DNA of 64,000 bases from Litoreibacter janthinus (GTDB taxonomy: Bacteria > Pseudomonadota > Alphaproteobacteria > Rhodobacterales > Rhodobacteraceae): contig NZ_FOYO01000001.1 in assembly GCF_900111945.1 (NCBI RefSeq), forward strand, positions 2,549,751-2,613,750. Reading direction: 5' to 3'. The notes beneath the pieces were generated by a model. It was not told the origin of the DNA. It made no database searches and saw only the letters and a program-made list of their open reading frames with translations. Every line of letters starts with the position of its first letter. Positions within the stretch are counted from its first letter, which is position 1. Positions 16,945 through 24,954 of the stretch are shown here, in pieces. A program made the position numbers and the translations under genes.

Positions 16945-17574
16945 ATGGCCGGATCAGCCGCCGTGCTGGAGGATTCCAGCCTCCTAAGCGGGCTCGACAG
17001 AAAGCTGGTGAGGCTGGAGCGCATCTTCGCACTTGTGTCAGGGCTCGCTGTGTTCTCTTTGATGTTTCTGGCGGCCTACTCCGTTACGGGCCGCAAATTC
17101 TTCAATGCGCCATTGATGGGCTATGTCGACTTGATCGAGGCCGCGATGCCGCTGATGGCATTCATGGGCATTTCTTACGTCCAGCGTGAGGGCGGCCATA
17201 TTCGCATGGACATTCTGATTGGCTCACTCAAGGGGCGCGCACTTTGGTTGTTCGAGTTGATCTCGATCCTGTTTATCCTCGTGTTGATCCTTGCGCTCAT
17301 TTGGGGAAGTTGGTCCCATTTCGACCGTAGCTTCGATATGTCCAAGCCCTTCTGGAGCCGTGATAGCTCCATCGATATCAGCCTGCCGATCTGGCCCTCC
17401 AAACTTTTGGTGCCAGTCGCCTTCTCTGTCCTCGCGTTGCGGTTGTGCCTGCAAGCGTGGGGATACGGCCGTGCCTTTGTTTTGGGATTGGAAAACCCGG
17501 TCGCCGTGCCGCTGATCCTGACCGTGGCTGAACAGGCCCGCCTCGAGGCCGAGCAGCTTGAGGGATCCGAATAA
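16945..17574 (+). CDS. dctQ: TRAP transporter small membrane subunit (DctQ family)
   Basis: 209 residues with four hydrophobic spans, usual for DctQ. The family signature around the second span is seen in MGYVDLIEAAMPLMAFMG and YVQREGGHIRMDIL. It joins DctM to form the sodium-driven transporter. Start ATG 16945 has GGGGGAGA at correct spacing; a TTG 15 nt earlier is in frame but less likely. Stop and dctM start overlap by one base (TAATG). Confidence 0.9.
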   Translation: MAGSAAVLEDSSLLSGLDRKLVRLERIFALVSGLAVFSLMFLAAYSVTGRKFFNAPLMGYVDLIEAAMPLMAFMGISYVQREGGHIRMDILIGSLKGRALWLFELISILFILVLILALIWGSWSHFDRSFDMSKPFWSRDSSIDISLPIWPSKLLVPVAFSVLALRLCLQAWGYGRAFVLGLENPVAVPLILTVAEQARLEAEQLEGSE

Positions 17575-18971
17575 TGGACGAAATCACCATCGGCCTTTGG
17601 GTATCCGGCTTCATGCTTGCTATGGTTGTGCTGGGTATGCGCGTGGCGTTCGCAGCAGGTATGGCCGGACTTCTAGGGTTAGTCTGGTTGCGCTGGAACG
17701 GCTTTGATTACAATCCAGACCGCCTTTGGAAGTCGATCGAGATCAGCGTCAAGATCGCGGGGCAAGTCCCCCATTCCAAAGTTTCGTCGCAAGCCCTGAG
17801 CCTGATCCCGACCTTCATCCTGATCGGCTATCTCGCCTATTACGCCAAACTCACCTCCGCCCTGTTCGAGGCTGCCAAGCGTTGGTTTGCTTGGGTGCCG
17901 GGTGGTTTGGCCGTGTCCACAGTGTTCGCCACGGCAGGCTTCGCCGCGGTGTCCGGCGCATCTGTGGCAACGGCCGCAGTGTTCGCCCGCATCGCCATCC
18001 CCGAGATGCTGAAGGTCGGCTACAACAAGCAGTTCGCAGCCGGTGTTGTTGCCGCTGGCGGCACCTTGGCCTCGCTTATTCCGCCATCAGCGATCCTGGT
18101 GATCTATGCCATCATCGTAGAGCAGGACGTGGGAAAACTACTGCTTGCAGGATTTATCCCCGGAGCATTCTCGGCAGTGATCTATGCGCTGTTGATCATC
18201 GGCATTGCTGTGGTTTTCAAGAATGTCGGCCCACCGGTGACGGGCTTCACATGGCGTCAACGCTTTGCATCCTTGCCGCCCGCACTGCCGATTGTGGCGG
18301 TGGTCGTGATCATCATCTTCTTTGTATACAACCCGTTTGGCGACGCGTGGGGGACCCCGACCGAGGGCGGCGCCGTGGGTGCGTTTATCGTGTTCCTGAT
18401 GGCCCTTTATCGTGGGATGCGGTGGGGCCAGTTGAAAGAAGCCCTGATCGAAACGGCCAAGTTGACGGTGATGATCTTTACCATCATCTGGGGCGTGCTC
18501 ATCTATGTGCGCTTCCTGGGCTTTGCGGACCTTCCGGGGGCGTTTTCGGACTGGATCACCGCACTCGAGATGTCACCGATGTTGATCTTGATCTGCATCC
18601 TTCTGGCCTACGCTGTCTTGGGCATGTTCATGGATGCAATCGGAATGCTGCTGCTCACACTGCCGGTGGTCTATCCTGCCGTCATGGCATTGAACGGGGG
18701 CGAAGCCGTCAGCGCTGCGGAAAGCACGTTCGGCATGTCTGGCCCGATGTGTGCGATCTGGTTCGGGATCCTGGTGGTGAAAATGGCCGAATTCTGCCTG
18801 ATCACGCCGCCGATTGGGTTGAACTGTTTTGTCGTTGCCGGTGTGCGCGACGACCTGAGCGTGCAGGACGTTTTCAAGGGCGTAACACCGTTCTTCATCG
18901 CGGACGGGTTGACGATAGCCATGCTGGTTGCCTTCCCCGGAATCGTGCTCTGGCTGCCATCGCTCGCGTGA
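17574..18971 (+). CDS. dctM: TRAP transporter large membrane subunit (DctM family)
   Basis: 465 residues with about twelve membrane segments. Typical DctM stretches are SGASVATAAVFARIAIPEM, AAGGTLASLIPPSAILVIYA (substrate/ion pocket) and the mirrored second half GMFMDAIGMLLLTLPVVYP. It is the transport channel, importing the DctP ligand with Na+. A loop near residues 55-70 (VKIAGQVPHSKVSSQAL) is somewhat longer than in the C4-dicarboxylate prototype. Translationally coupled to dctQ. Last gene of the unit. Confidence 0.94.
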   Translation: MDEITIGLWVSGFMLAMVVLGMRVAFAAGMAGLLGLVWLRWNGFDYNPDRLWKSIEISVKIAGQVPHSKVSSQALSLIPTFILIGYLAYYAKLTSALFEAAKRWFAWVPGGLAVSTVFATAGFAAVSGASVATAAVFARIAIPEMLKVGYNKQFAAGVVAAGGTLASLIPPSAILVIYAIIVEQDVGKLLLAGFIPGAFSAVIYALLIIGIAVVFKNVGPPVTGFTWRQRFASLPPALPIVAVVVIIIFFVYNPFGDAWGTPTEGGAVGAFIVFLMALYRGMRWGQLKEALIETAKLTVMIFTIIWGVLIYVRFLGFADLPGAFSDWITALEMSPMLILICILLAYAVLGMFMDAIGMLLLTLPVVYPAVMALNGGEAVSAAESTFGMSGPMCAIWFGILVVKMAEFCLITPPIGLNCFVVAGVRDDLSVQDVFKGVTPFFIADGLTIAMLVAFPGIVLWLPSLA

Positions 18972-19030
18972 AGCGCGTCAGCTTTTTGAGTATTTGGAAC
19001 CAAATGGAAACAGTTGGAGCGCTCTGAAAA

Positions 19031-20119
19031 CTAGGGGGTAATCTCGTAGAGGGCGCCGTCAATGACCGATAGGAACCATATCTGCCCGTTCGGACCTTCT
19101 ATTACGTCGCGCACACGACCGGTTTCGGGGGCCTCCAGTCGTTCCTCAGCAAAGGTTTTGCCATCGAGCCGCGAGATCATGTCGAATTTCAGCGACCCCA
19201 CGAAGATGTCGCCCTTCCATTGCGGCCAGAGTTTGCCTGAATAGATCATCATGCCGGATGGAGCGATGGAGGGATCCCAGTAATGTGCCGGCTGCTCCAT
19301 ACCGGGTTTCGATGTGCCTTCTCCGATCTTGAGGCCTGAGTAGTGTCGTCCGTAGCTGATTACCGGCCAGCCGTAATTTCCACCCGCTTTGATAGCATTC
19401 ACCTCATCACCGCCCCGCGCGCCGTGTTCGACGACATAGAGGTTCCCGTTTAGATCCAGCGCCGCGCCTTGCGGGTTGCGGTGGCCGTAAGAATATATCT
19501 CGGGCTCTGCCCCCGGCATCCCGATGAAAGGATTGTCGGGTGGGACTACTCCGGACCGGCGTAACCGCACCACGGTGCCGTTGTGGTTGCTCAGGTCTTG
19601 CGCCTTCGGACGCTCCCCACGCTCGCCGATGGTTAGAAAGATCGTGCCATCACGGGCCTCGACCATGCGGGAGCCGAAATGCTTGGCGTCGCTACTGCCC
19701 CGTGCCTGCTGGAAAATCCGTTTGAAACCCGTCAGCGCGGTGCCATCAGGGCTGAGCTTGCCTCGACCGAGGGCCGTCCCGTAATTGTCGCCGTTCCGGT
19801 TGGCGTAGCTCAGATACACTTCGCGACTTCTCGTAAAGTCGCGCGGGATCATGATGTCCAGCAGACCGCCCTGCCCGCGATCAACGACTTTTGGTACGCC
19901 TTTCACCGCAACGCGTGACCCGTCGGCGCGCAGGTGGGTCAAGGCCCCGCCCCTCTCGCTGACCAGAATCCCGCCGTCTGGCAGGCTTTCTACCGACCAA
20001 GGTTCGTCAAACCCGTCAGCCAGCTTTTTGATGGTCAATTGACCCAAGCTGCTGTCAAGCGCATGTGCTGGCAGGCCCAAAGCCAAAATGGCGGCAATCA
20101 GTGTAATTTTCAGGGTCAT
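19031..20119 (-). CDS. PQQ-dependent soluble aldose sugar dehydrogenase (YliI-like)
   Basis: 362 residues: signal peptide (cleavage after AHA, residue 20), then a six-bladed propeller of the glucose/sorbosone dehydrogenase family. Markers: EPWSVESLPDGGILVSERGG, SYANRNGDNYGTALGRG, YSYGHRNPQGAALD (catalytic His and arginine region) and HGARGGDEVN. Family members oxidise aldoses in the periplasm using PQQ. No pqq biosynthesis genes are in the window. Start chosen at MTLKITL since the longer frame has no signal peptide at its N-terminus. Convergent with dctM. Confidence 0.88.
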   Translation of the reverse strand: MTLKITLIAAILALGLPAHALDSSLGQLTIKKLADGFDEPWSVESLPDGGILVSERGGALTHLRADGSRVAVKGVPKVVDRGQGGLLDIMIPRDFTRSREVYLSYANRNGDNYGTALGRGKLSPDGTALTGFKRIFQQARGSSDAKHFGSRMVEARDGTIFLTIGERGERPKAQDLSNHNGTVVRLRRSGVVPPDNPFIGMPGAEPEIYSYGHRNPQGAALDLNGNLYVVEHGARGGDEVNAIKAGGNYGWPVISYGRHYSGLKIGEGTSKPGMEQPAHYWDPSIAPSGMMIYSGKLWPQWKGDIFVGSLKFDMISRLDGKTFAEERLEAPETGRVRDVIEGPNGQIWFLSVIDGALYEITP

Positions 20120-20314
20120 TCGTCTCTCCGAGTGGCAATATAAGGAAGATAGCACGTCCGGCTTGGGCTTCTATCTCTCTAACCCGATCGTGATGTCGGG
20201 ATGGGGCTGACACCCCCAAATTGCCGTAAAGGCAAGGCATTCAACCCCTCTTTTCTTTTGGGGAATCGGTGCGTAGTGTCGTGCGATAAATAGTAGAGAT
20301 CAGGGAGATCACTC

Positions 20315-21511
20315 ATGAAAAAACTGCTTCTTGCAACCACCGCCACTGCCATGATGGCAGGTGCCGCCTTCGCTGACGGCCACGCGCAAACCGCGAAAAT
20401 CGGTATCATTCTGGGCTTCACCGGCCCGCTGGAATCGATCACGCCACAAATGGCTGACGGCGCTGAACTGGCGATCAAGGAAGTCTCTGAGTCCGGCGCC
20501 CTGCTGGACGGCACCAAGGTCGAAGCGATCCGCGGCGACAGCACCTGCGTGGACGCGGGCGCGGCAACATCGGCTGCTGAACGTCTCGTCACCTCCGACA
20601 AGGTAAACGCCATCATGGGCGCTGACTGTTCCGGCGTGACCGGCGCAATCTTGCAAAACGTGGCCCGCGCCAACGGTGTGGTGATGGTATCCCCATCTGC
20701 AACCTCCCCCGGTCTGTCCACCGCAGAAGATGACGGTCTGTTCTTCCGCACCGCCCCATCCGACGCGCGCCAAGGCGTGATCATCACGAATATCCTTCAG
20801 GATCGTGGCGTGAAATCCGTGGCATTGACCTACACTAACAACGACTACGGCAAAGGTCTGGCCGACGCATTCAAAGCAGCCTTCGAAGAAGCTGGCGGCG
20901 AAGTTACCATTTCCGCAGCACATGAAGACGGCAAAGCCGACTACTCTGCCGAAGTTGGCGCACTGGCATCCGCCGGTGGCGAAGTTCTGGTTGTTGCAGG
21001 CTATGTTGATCAAGGTGGCTCCGGCGTTATCCGTGCGGCTCTGGACTCCGGTGCGTTTGACACGTTCTACCTGCCAGACGGCATGGTGGGCACGAAGTTG
21101 AACGAAAACTTCGGCGCTGAGCTGAACGGCTCTTACGGCGCGTATCCTGGTACTGACAGCGCAGGTGCAGCCACCTATGGCGAGATGGCTACGGCTGCCG
21201 GCTATGACGGCACTTCCGCGTTCTCTGCGGAATCTTACGATGCCGCGGCGTTGATCATGCTGGCGATGCAAGCTGCCAAATCCACCGCATCTGCCGACCT
21301 GAAAGACCACATCTTCGACGTCGCCAACGCACCTGGTGAAGAGATTTTCCCGGGCGAGCTGGCAAAAGGTCTCAAACTGATCGCTGAAGGCAAAGACATC
21401 GACTATGTCGGTGCATCTGCAGTCGAGCTAATCGGCGCTGGTGAATCGGCTGGTAACTACCAAGAGATCGAATTCTCTGACGGTGTCTACTCCACGATCA
21501 AATATCGCTAA
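20315..21511 (+). CDS. LIV-type ABC transporter substrate-binding protein
   Basis: 398 residues: signal peptide MKKLLLATTATAMMAGAAFA, then a two-lobe periplasmic binding protein (Peripla_BP_6) with KIGIILGFTGPLE, a Cys pair (Cys70 in DSTCVD and Cys104 in ADCSG) and typical ENDYGKG-like NNDYGKGLADAFKAAFEEAGG. It binds a branched-chain amino acid, urea, amide or similar ligand; specificity cannot be read. Codon use is the most biased of the neighbourhood, as expected for an abundant protein. The 195-nt gap upstream is the operon's promoter region; I see no clear sigma-54 site in it. A strong hairpin follows the stop. Confidence 0.93.
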   Translation: MKKLLLATTATAMMAGAAFADGHAQTAKIGIILGFTGPLESITPQMADGAELAIKEVSESGALLDGTKVEAIRGDSTCVDAGAATSAAERLVTSDKVNAIMGADCSGVTGAILQNVARANGVVMVSPSATSPGLSTAEDDGLFFRTAPSDARQGVIITNILQDRGVKSVALTYTNNDYGKGLADAFKAAFEEAGGEVTISAAHEDGKADYSAEVGALASAGGEVLVVAGYVDQGGSGVIRAALDSGAFDTFYLPDGMVGTKLNENFGAELNGSYGAYPGTDSAGAATYGEMATAAGYDGTSAFSAESYDAAALIMLAMQAAKSTASADLKDHIFDVANAPGEEIFPGELAKGLKLIAEGKDIDYVGASAVELIGAGESAGNYQEIEFSDGVYSTIKYR

Positions 21512-21529
21512 GATCACTCTTTAACCGAA

Positions 21530-21566
21530 AAAGGCAGCCCGAGGTTTCGCATCTCGGGCTGCCTTT
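21530..21566 (+). terminator. Strong hairpin after the substrate-binding gene
   Basis: A 14-bp perfect stem (AAAGGCAGCCCGAG with CTCGGGCTGCCTTT, 9-nt loop) ends in TTT, 18 nt before livG. It is a rho-independent terminator or strong attenuator, but the transporter genes directly behind it have no clear promoter. Partial read-through would give excess binding protein over membrane subunits. Confidence 0.8.
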
Positions 21567-21584
21567 GCAAAGGGGCAGCATAAG

Positions 21585-22364
21585 ATGATCCAGGTCCACG
21601 ATCTTCACAAACATTTCGGTGGTTTCCATGCGGTGGACGGGGCGACCCTCACCATTCAGGAAGGCTCAATTACCGGACTGATCGGCCCCAATGGAGCCGG
21701 AAAAACGACACTTTTCAATGTGATCGCAGGCGTTCTTCAACCAACATCCGGCAAAGTGACGATGGGCGGCGAAGACATTACCGGCCTTCCGCCGCATACC
21801 CTGTTTAGCAAGGGGCTTTTGCGCACGTTCCAGATTGCACATGAGTTTTCCTCGATGACCCTGCGCGAGAACCTGATGATGGTGCCAGGCAATCAAGCGG
21901 GTGAGAAGTTGTGGAACACATGGTTCGGCCGCAAACGGATCGCTGACGAGGAACGCGCGCTGGCTGCGAAAGCGGATGAAGTGCTGGAGTTCCTGACCAT
22001 TGACCACATCAGTGATGAGCGGGCCGGCAACATCTCCGGCGGACAGAAGAAGCTGCTGGAATTGGGCCGCACAATGATGGTGGACGCCAAGATCGTGTTT
22101 TTGGACGAGGTGGGCGCAGGCGTGAACCGCACCCTGCTCAACACCATCGGTGACGCGATTATCCGCCTCAACAAAGAGCGCGGTTACACCTTCGTGGTGA
22201 TCGAGCATGACATGGATTTCATCGGTCGCCTTTGTGACCCCGTCATCTGTATGGCGGAGGGCCGCGTACTGGCCGAAGGCACGCTGGACGAGATCAAGGC
22301 CAACGAGCATGTGATCGAGGCTTATCTGGGCACCGGGCTTAAGAATAAGGTGGCGTCCGCATGA
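21585..22364 (+). CDS. livG: LIV-type ABC transporter ATPase (LivG-like)
   Basis: 259 residues. Walker A GPNGAGKTT (about 36-44), signature SGGQKK, Walker B IVFLDEV and the H-loop VIEHDMDFI are intact. It is the LivG half of the paired ATPases, marked by the 'GAGVNRTLLNTIGD' spacing and long helical insert. The signature is ISGGQKK instead of the standard LSGGQ, a common LivG variant. Stop overlaps livF start (ATGA). Confidence 0.94.
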   Translation: MIQVHDLHKHFGGFHAVDGATLTIQEGSITGLIGPNGAGKTTLFNVIAGVLQPTSGKVTMGGEDITGLPPHTLFSKGLLRTFQIAHEFSSMTLRENLMMVPGNQAGEKLWNTWFGRKRIADEERALAAKADEVLEFLTIDHISDERAGNISGGQKKLLELGRTMMVDAKIVFLDEVGAGVNRTLLNTIGDAIIRLNKERGYTFVVIEHDMDFIGRLCDPVICMAEGRVLAEGTLDEIKANEHVIEAYLGTGLKNKVASA

Positions 22365-23197
22365 GCAATGATAACTACAGCGCGCGCGGCAACAAAGACG
22401 CGTCATTAGGCAAAAACCCGACGAATGCTGTGGGTGGCACAATCGAAAAACAAAAGACCAAGCACGCGGCAACAAAGGGCGTTGCGGGTGAGCCTTATCT
22501 GATCGGCGACGCGATGTCGGGCGGCTACGGCCAAGGCCCTGACATTTTGCACGACTGCACGCTCGCCGTGAACGAAGGCGAAATCGCGGTGATCGTGGGC
22601 CCGAACGGTGCTGGCAAATCAACCGCGATGAAGGCTGTGTTCGGAATGCTGGATGTGCGCCAGGGTGCTGTGCGCCTTGGGGGAGAAGACATCACGTCAC
22701 TGACCCCGCAAGCACGTGTGGCCAAAGGCATGGCCTTCGTTCCGCAAACCTCAAACATTTTCACCTCGATGACCGTCGAGGAGAACCTCGAAATGGGCGC
22801 CTTCCTGCGCCGCGACGATATTCAAAGCACGATTGAGCAAGTCTATGAGCTGTTCCCGATCTTGCGCGACAAACGCAATCAAGCGGCCGGAGAACTGTCC
22901 GGCGGCCAGCGTCAACAGGTGGCGGTAGGCCGCGCTCTGATGACACAACCCAAAGTGCTGATGCTGGACGAGCCGACTGCAGGCGTGTCGCCCATCGTCA
23001 TGGATGAACTGTTCGACCGCATTATCGAGGTGGCTCGCACCGGGATTTCGATCCTGATGGTAGAACAAAACGCGCGACAAGCACTTGAAATTGCGGACAA
23101 AGGCTATGTTTTGGTACAGGGCCGCAACCGCTTCACCGACACCGGGCAGGCATTGCTGAATGACCCCGAAGTTCGCAAAAGCTTTTTGGGAGGCTGA
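22361..23197 (+). CDS. livF: LIV-type ABC transporter ATPase (LivF-like) with N-terminal extension
   Basis: 278 residues, about 40 more than usual LivF. The extra N-terminal part (1-44) is polar, rich in Asn, Lys, Gly and Thr, and looks disordered. The core follows: Walker A GPNGAGKS at 80-87, LSGGQRQQ, Walker B VLMLDEPTAGVSP and H-loop MVEQN. The first ATG overlaps the livG stop by 4 bases, so the extension is translated unless an internal start is used; no good internal ribosome binding site is evident. Couples ATP hydrolysis to LivHM transport at the cytosolic face. Confidence 0.92.
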   Translation: MSNDNYSARGNKDASLGKNPTNAVGGTIEKQKTKHAATKGVAGEPYLIGDAMSGGYGQGPDILHDCTLAVNEGEIAVIVGPNGAGKSTAMKAVFGMLDVRQGAVRLGGEDITSLTPQARVAKGMAFVPQTSNIFTSMTVEENLEMGAFLRRDDIQSTIEQVYELFPILRDKRNQAAGELSGGQRQQVAVGRALMTQPKVLMLDEPTAGVSPIVMDELFDRIIEVARTGISILMVEQNARQALEIADKGYVLVQGRNRFTDTGQALLNDPEVRKSFLGG

Positions 23198-23198
23198 T

Positions 23199-23585
23199 GT
23201 GAGAACAAGTATTAGCCGAGCCGCAATCACAGCCATCATAACAACCGCCCTCTCTTCTGCAGCAGTTGCCGCACAGACAGAGCAACGCAATTGCAGATTC
23301 ACACTCGCGACAAAGTCCGACGGTCAACAAGCCGACGTTGATTGGAAGGTTGCCATCGCAAACAAGGACGCGTCCGGACGTGTCGTTGTCACTGGTAGCG
23401 GTGACTACAAAGCCAAAGCCAGAAAATTGAAAAGTGGCGCGATGGAATTCAGCTTCAAAACAGAGGTTTCCAAGGAGAATATTACGATTGGTGCAAAGGG
23501 TGAAGCTCTTTGGGACATTCAGTTCAAGAACGGCGACTTTCTTGCCTATTTTGGAACATGTAGTGCAGCAAAGGTAACCAGCTAA
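23199..23585 (+). CDS. Small secreted protein of unknown function in the liv operon (A)
   Basis: 128 residues starting at GTG, one base after the livF stop, with GGAGGCTGAT directly upstream. It has a clear signal peptide (RAAITAIITTALSSAAVAA, cleavage near 25). The mature part of about 103 residues is rich in alternating strands (DVDWKVAIANKD, GRVVVTGSGDYKAK, AMEFSFKTEV) with exactly two cysteines, Cys32 near the start and Cys121 near the end (YFGTC), so one disulfide would clasp the fold. No known family recognised. The downstream gene B looks like a diverged relative. Location inside a LIV-type operon suggests a periplasmic helper of substrate capture; this is inference. Confidence 0.85.
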   Translation: MRTSISRAAITAIITTALSSAAVAAQTEQRNCRFTLATKSDGQQADVDWKVAIANKDASGRVVVTGSGDYKAKARKLKSGAMEFSFKTEVSKENITIGAKGEALWDIQFKNGDFLAYFGTCSAAKVTS

Positions 23586-23944
23586 TGCTTTTAACGAACA
23601 CTCCGACCGCAATTGTCATGTTGTCTCTACTTACACTCCCCGTCGCGGCTGAAGCAGTACAATGCACCTTCATCACTGAATGCTTCGAGGCGGAGGCCTG
23701 CGCTGACAGCGCCTTTACCGTTGCGATTGAGGAAAAAGACGGCGCAACCTTGTTGGTAAGCGACGCAGAAAGCTTCCCTGTCAGCGTCGGCGGCAGTGAC
23801 GCCGTTCGCATCTATGTCGGCGTGACCGATAGCGCCTTTAACCTGATGAGCCTCGCGACAGATGGCACCGCACGTTACTCCACACATCTCTATGACGGGC
23901 CATTGATGGTGAATTATCTCGGCAACTGCGAAGGGGCAGACTGA
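23585..23944 (+). CDS. Small secreted protein of unknown function in the liv operon (B)
   Basis: 119 residues. The ATG overlaps the stop of gene A (TAATG) and its own stop overlaps livH's ATG, so it is tightly coupled. A signal peptide ends near AAEA (residue 24). Cysteines lie at 27, 33, 39 and 115. It shares with A the pattern 'VAI..KD' followed 69-70 residues later by 'Y[LF]G[NT]C', with similar length between, which points to common descent. It is more acidic than A. Not recognised as any described family. Confidence 0.85.
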   Translation: MLLTNTPTAIVMLSLLTLPVAAEAVQCTFITECFEAEACADSAFTVAIEEKDGATLLVSDAESFPVSVGGSDAVRIYVGVTDSAFNLMSLATDGTARYSTHLYDGPLMVNYLGNCEGAD

Positions 23945-24954
23945 TGGACTTCCTCAACGCCATTGTGGCCTTTCTAAACTTCGTCCTGATCCCCGGCACC
24001 GCTTACGGCGCTCAACTTGCGCTCGGCGCGCTTGGCGTGACGCTGATTTACGGCATCCTGCGGTTTTCCAACTTTGCCCATGGCGACACGATGGCCTTCG
24101 GGACGATGTTCGTCATCCTGATCACGTGGGGCTTTCAAAGCCTCGGCATCAGCTTCGGCCCATTGCCGACCGCCCTGCTCGCCCTGCCCTTTGGCATCGT
24201 GCTTACTGGCTTGGTTCTGATCGGTACTGACAAGGTCGTTTACCAATTCTACAGGCAGCGAAAGGTGAAGCCCGTGGTGCTGGTGATGGTCTCGCTTGGG
24301 GTGATGTTCATTATGAACGGTCTGACCCGGTTTATTATCGGGCCCGATGATCAACGATTTGCGGATGGAGAGCGCTTCATCATCTCCGCCCGCAACTTCA
24401 AGACCATGACAGGTCTGGACGAAGGCTTGGCGATCAAAACGACGCAAGGCATCACAGTTGTCACAGCGATCATCGTTGTGGCAATCCTGTTCTGGTTCCT
24501 CAACAAAACCCGCACCGGCAAGTCGATGCGCGCCTATTCTGACAACGAGGATCTGGCCCTACTCTCTGGCATCAACCCGGAGCGCGTGGTGCTGTATACA
24601 TGGCTGATTGTTGCAGCACTCGCCACCGTCGCTGGGACACTTTACGGCCTTGATAAATCGTTCAAACCGTTCACCTACTTCCAGCTATTGCTGCCGATCT
24701 TTGCGGCTGCAATCGTCGGAGGTCTTGGCAATCCCTTGGGGGCCATCGCTGGCGGCTTCGTCATCGCCTTCTCGGAAGTGACGGTGACCTACGCCTTCAA
24801 GAAGGTCGCAAACTACATTTTGCCCGATGCACTGGCGCCGGACGGGCTCGCGCAACTGATGAGCACCGACTACAAATTCGCGGTCTCGTTCTCGATCCTG
24901 ATCATCGTGTTGCTGTTCAAACCGACCGGCCTGTTTAAAGGACAATCCGTATGA
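23944..24954 (+). CDS. livH: LIV-type ABC transporter permease (LivH-like)
   Basis: 336 residues with eight or so membrane spans. Family landmarks: AYGAQLALGALGVTLIYGILRFSNFAHGD near the start, MRAYSDNEDLALLSGINPERV (cytosolic loop that contacts the ATPases) and IFAAAIVGGLGNPLGAIAGG. It is somewhat longer than Escherichia coli LivH through a loop at about 115-165. Pairs with LivM to form the channel. Overlaps livM by 4 bases. Confidence 0.94.
   Translation: MDFLNAIVAFLNFVLIPGTAYGAQLALGALGVTLIYGILRFSNFAHGDTMAFGTMFVILITWGFQSLGISFGPLPTALLALPFGIVLTGLVLIGTDKVVYQFYRQRKVKPVVLVMVSLGVMFIMNGLTRFIIGPDDQRFADGERFIISARNFKTMTGLDEGLAIKTTQGITVVTAIIVVAILFWFLNKTRTGKSMRAYSDNEDLALLSGINPERVVLYTWLIVAALATVAGTLYGLDKSFKPFTYFQLLLPIFAAAIVGGLGNPLGAIAGGFVIAFSEVTVTYAFKKVANYILPDALAPDGLAQLMSTDYKFAVSFSILIIVLLFKPTGLFKGQSV

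Noticed and set aside
17726..19027. 433-codon open frame overlapping dctM in another frame
   Set aside because: It is Arg/Cys/His-rich with no recognisable domain, while dctM in the other frame is a complete family match with coupled start; a shadow frame.
20309..21310. Large antisense open frame over the LIV binding-protein gene
   Set aside because: Product is rich in Cys, Gly and His with no motif, and the sense strand codes for a clear binding protein. Strongly biased codon use creates such mirror frames.
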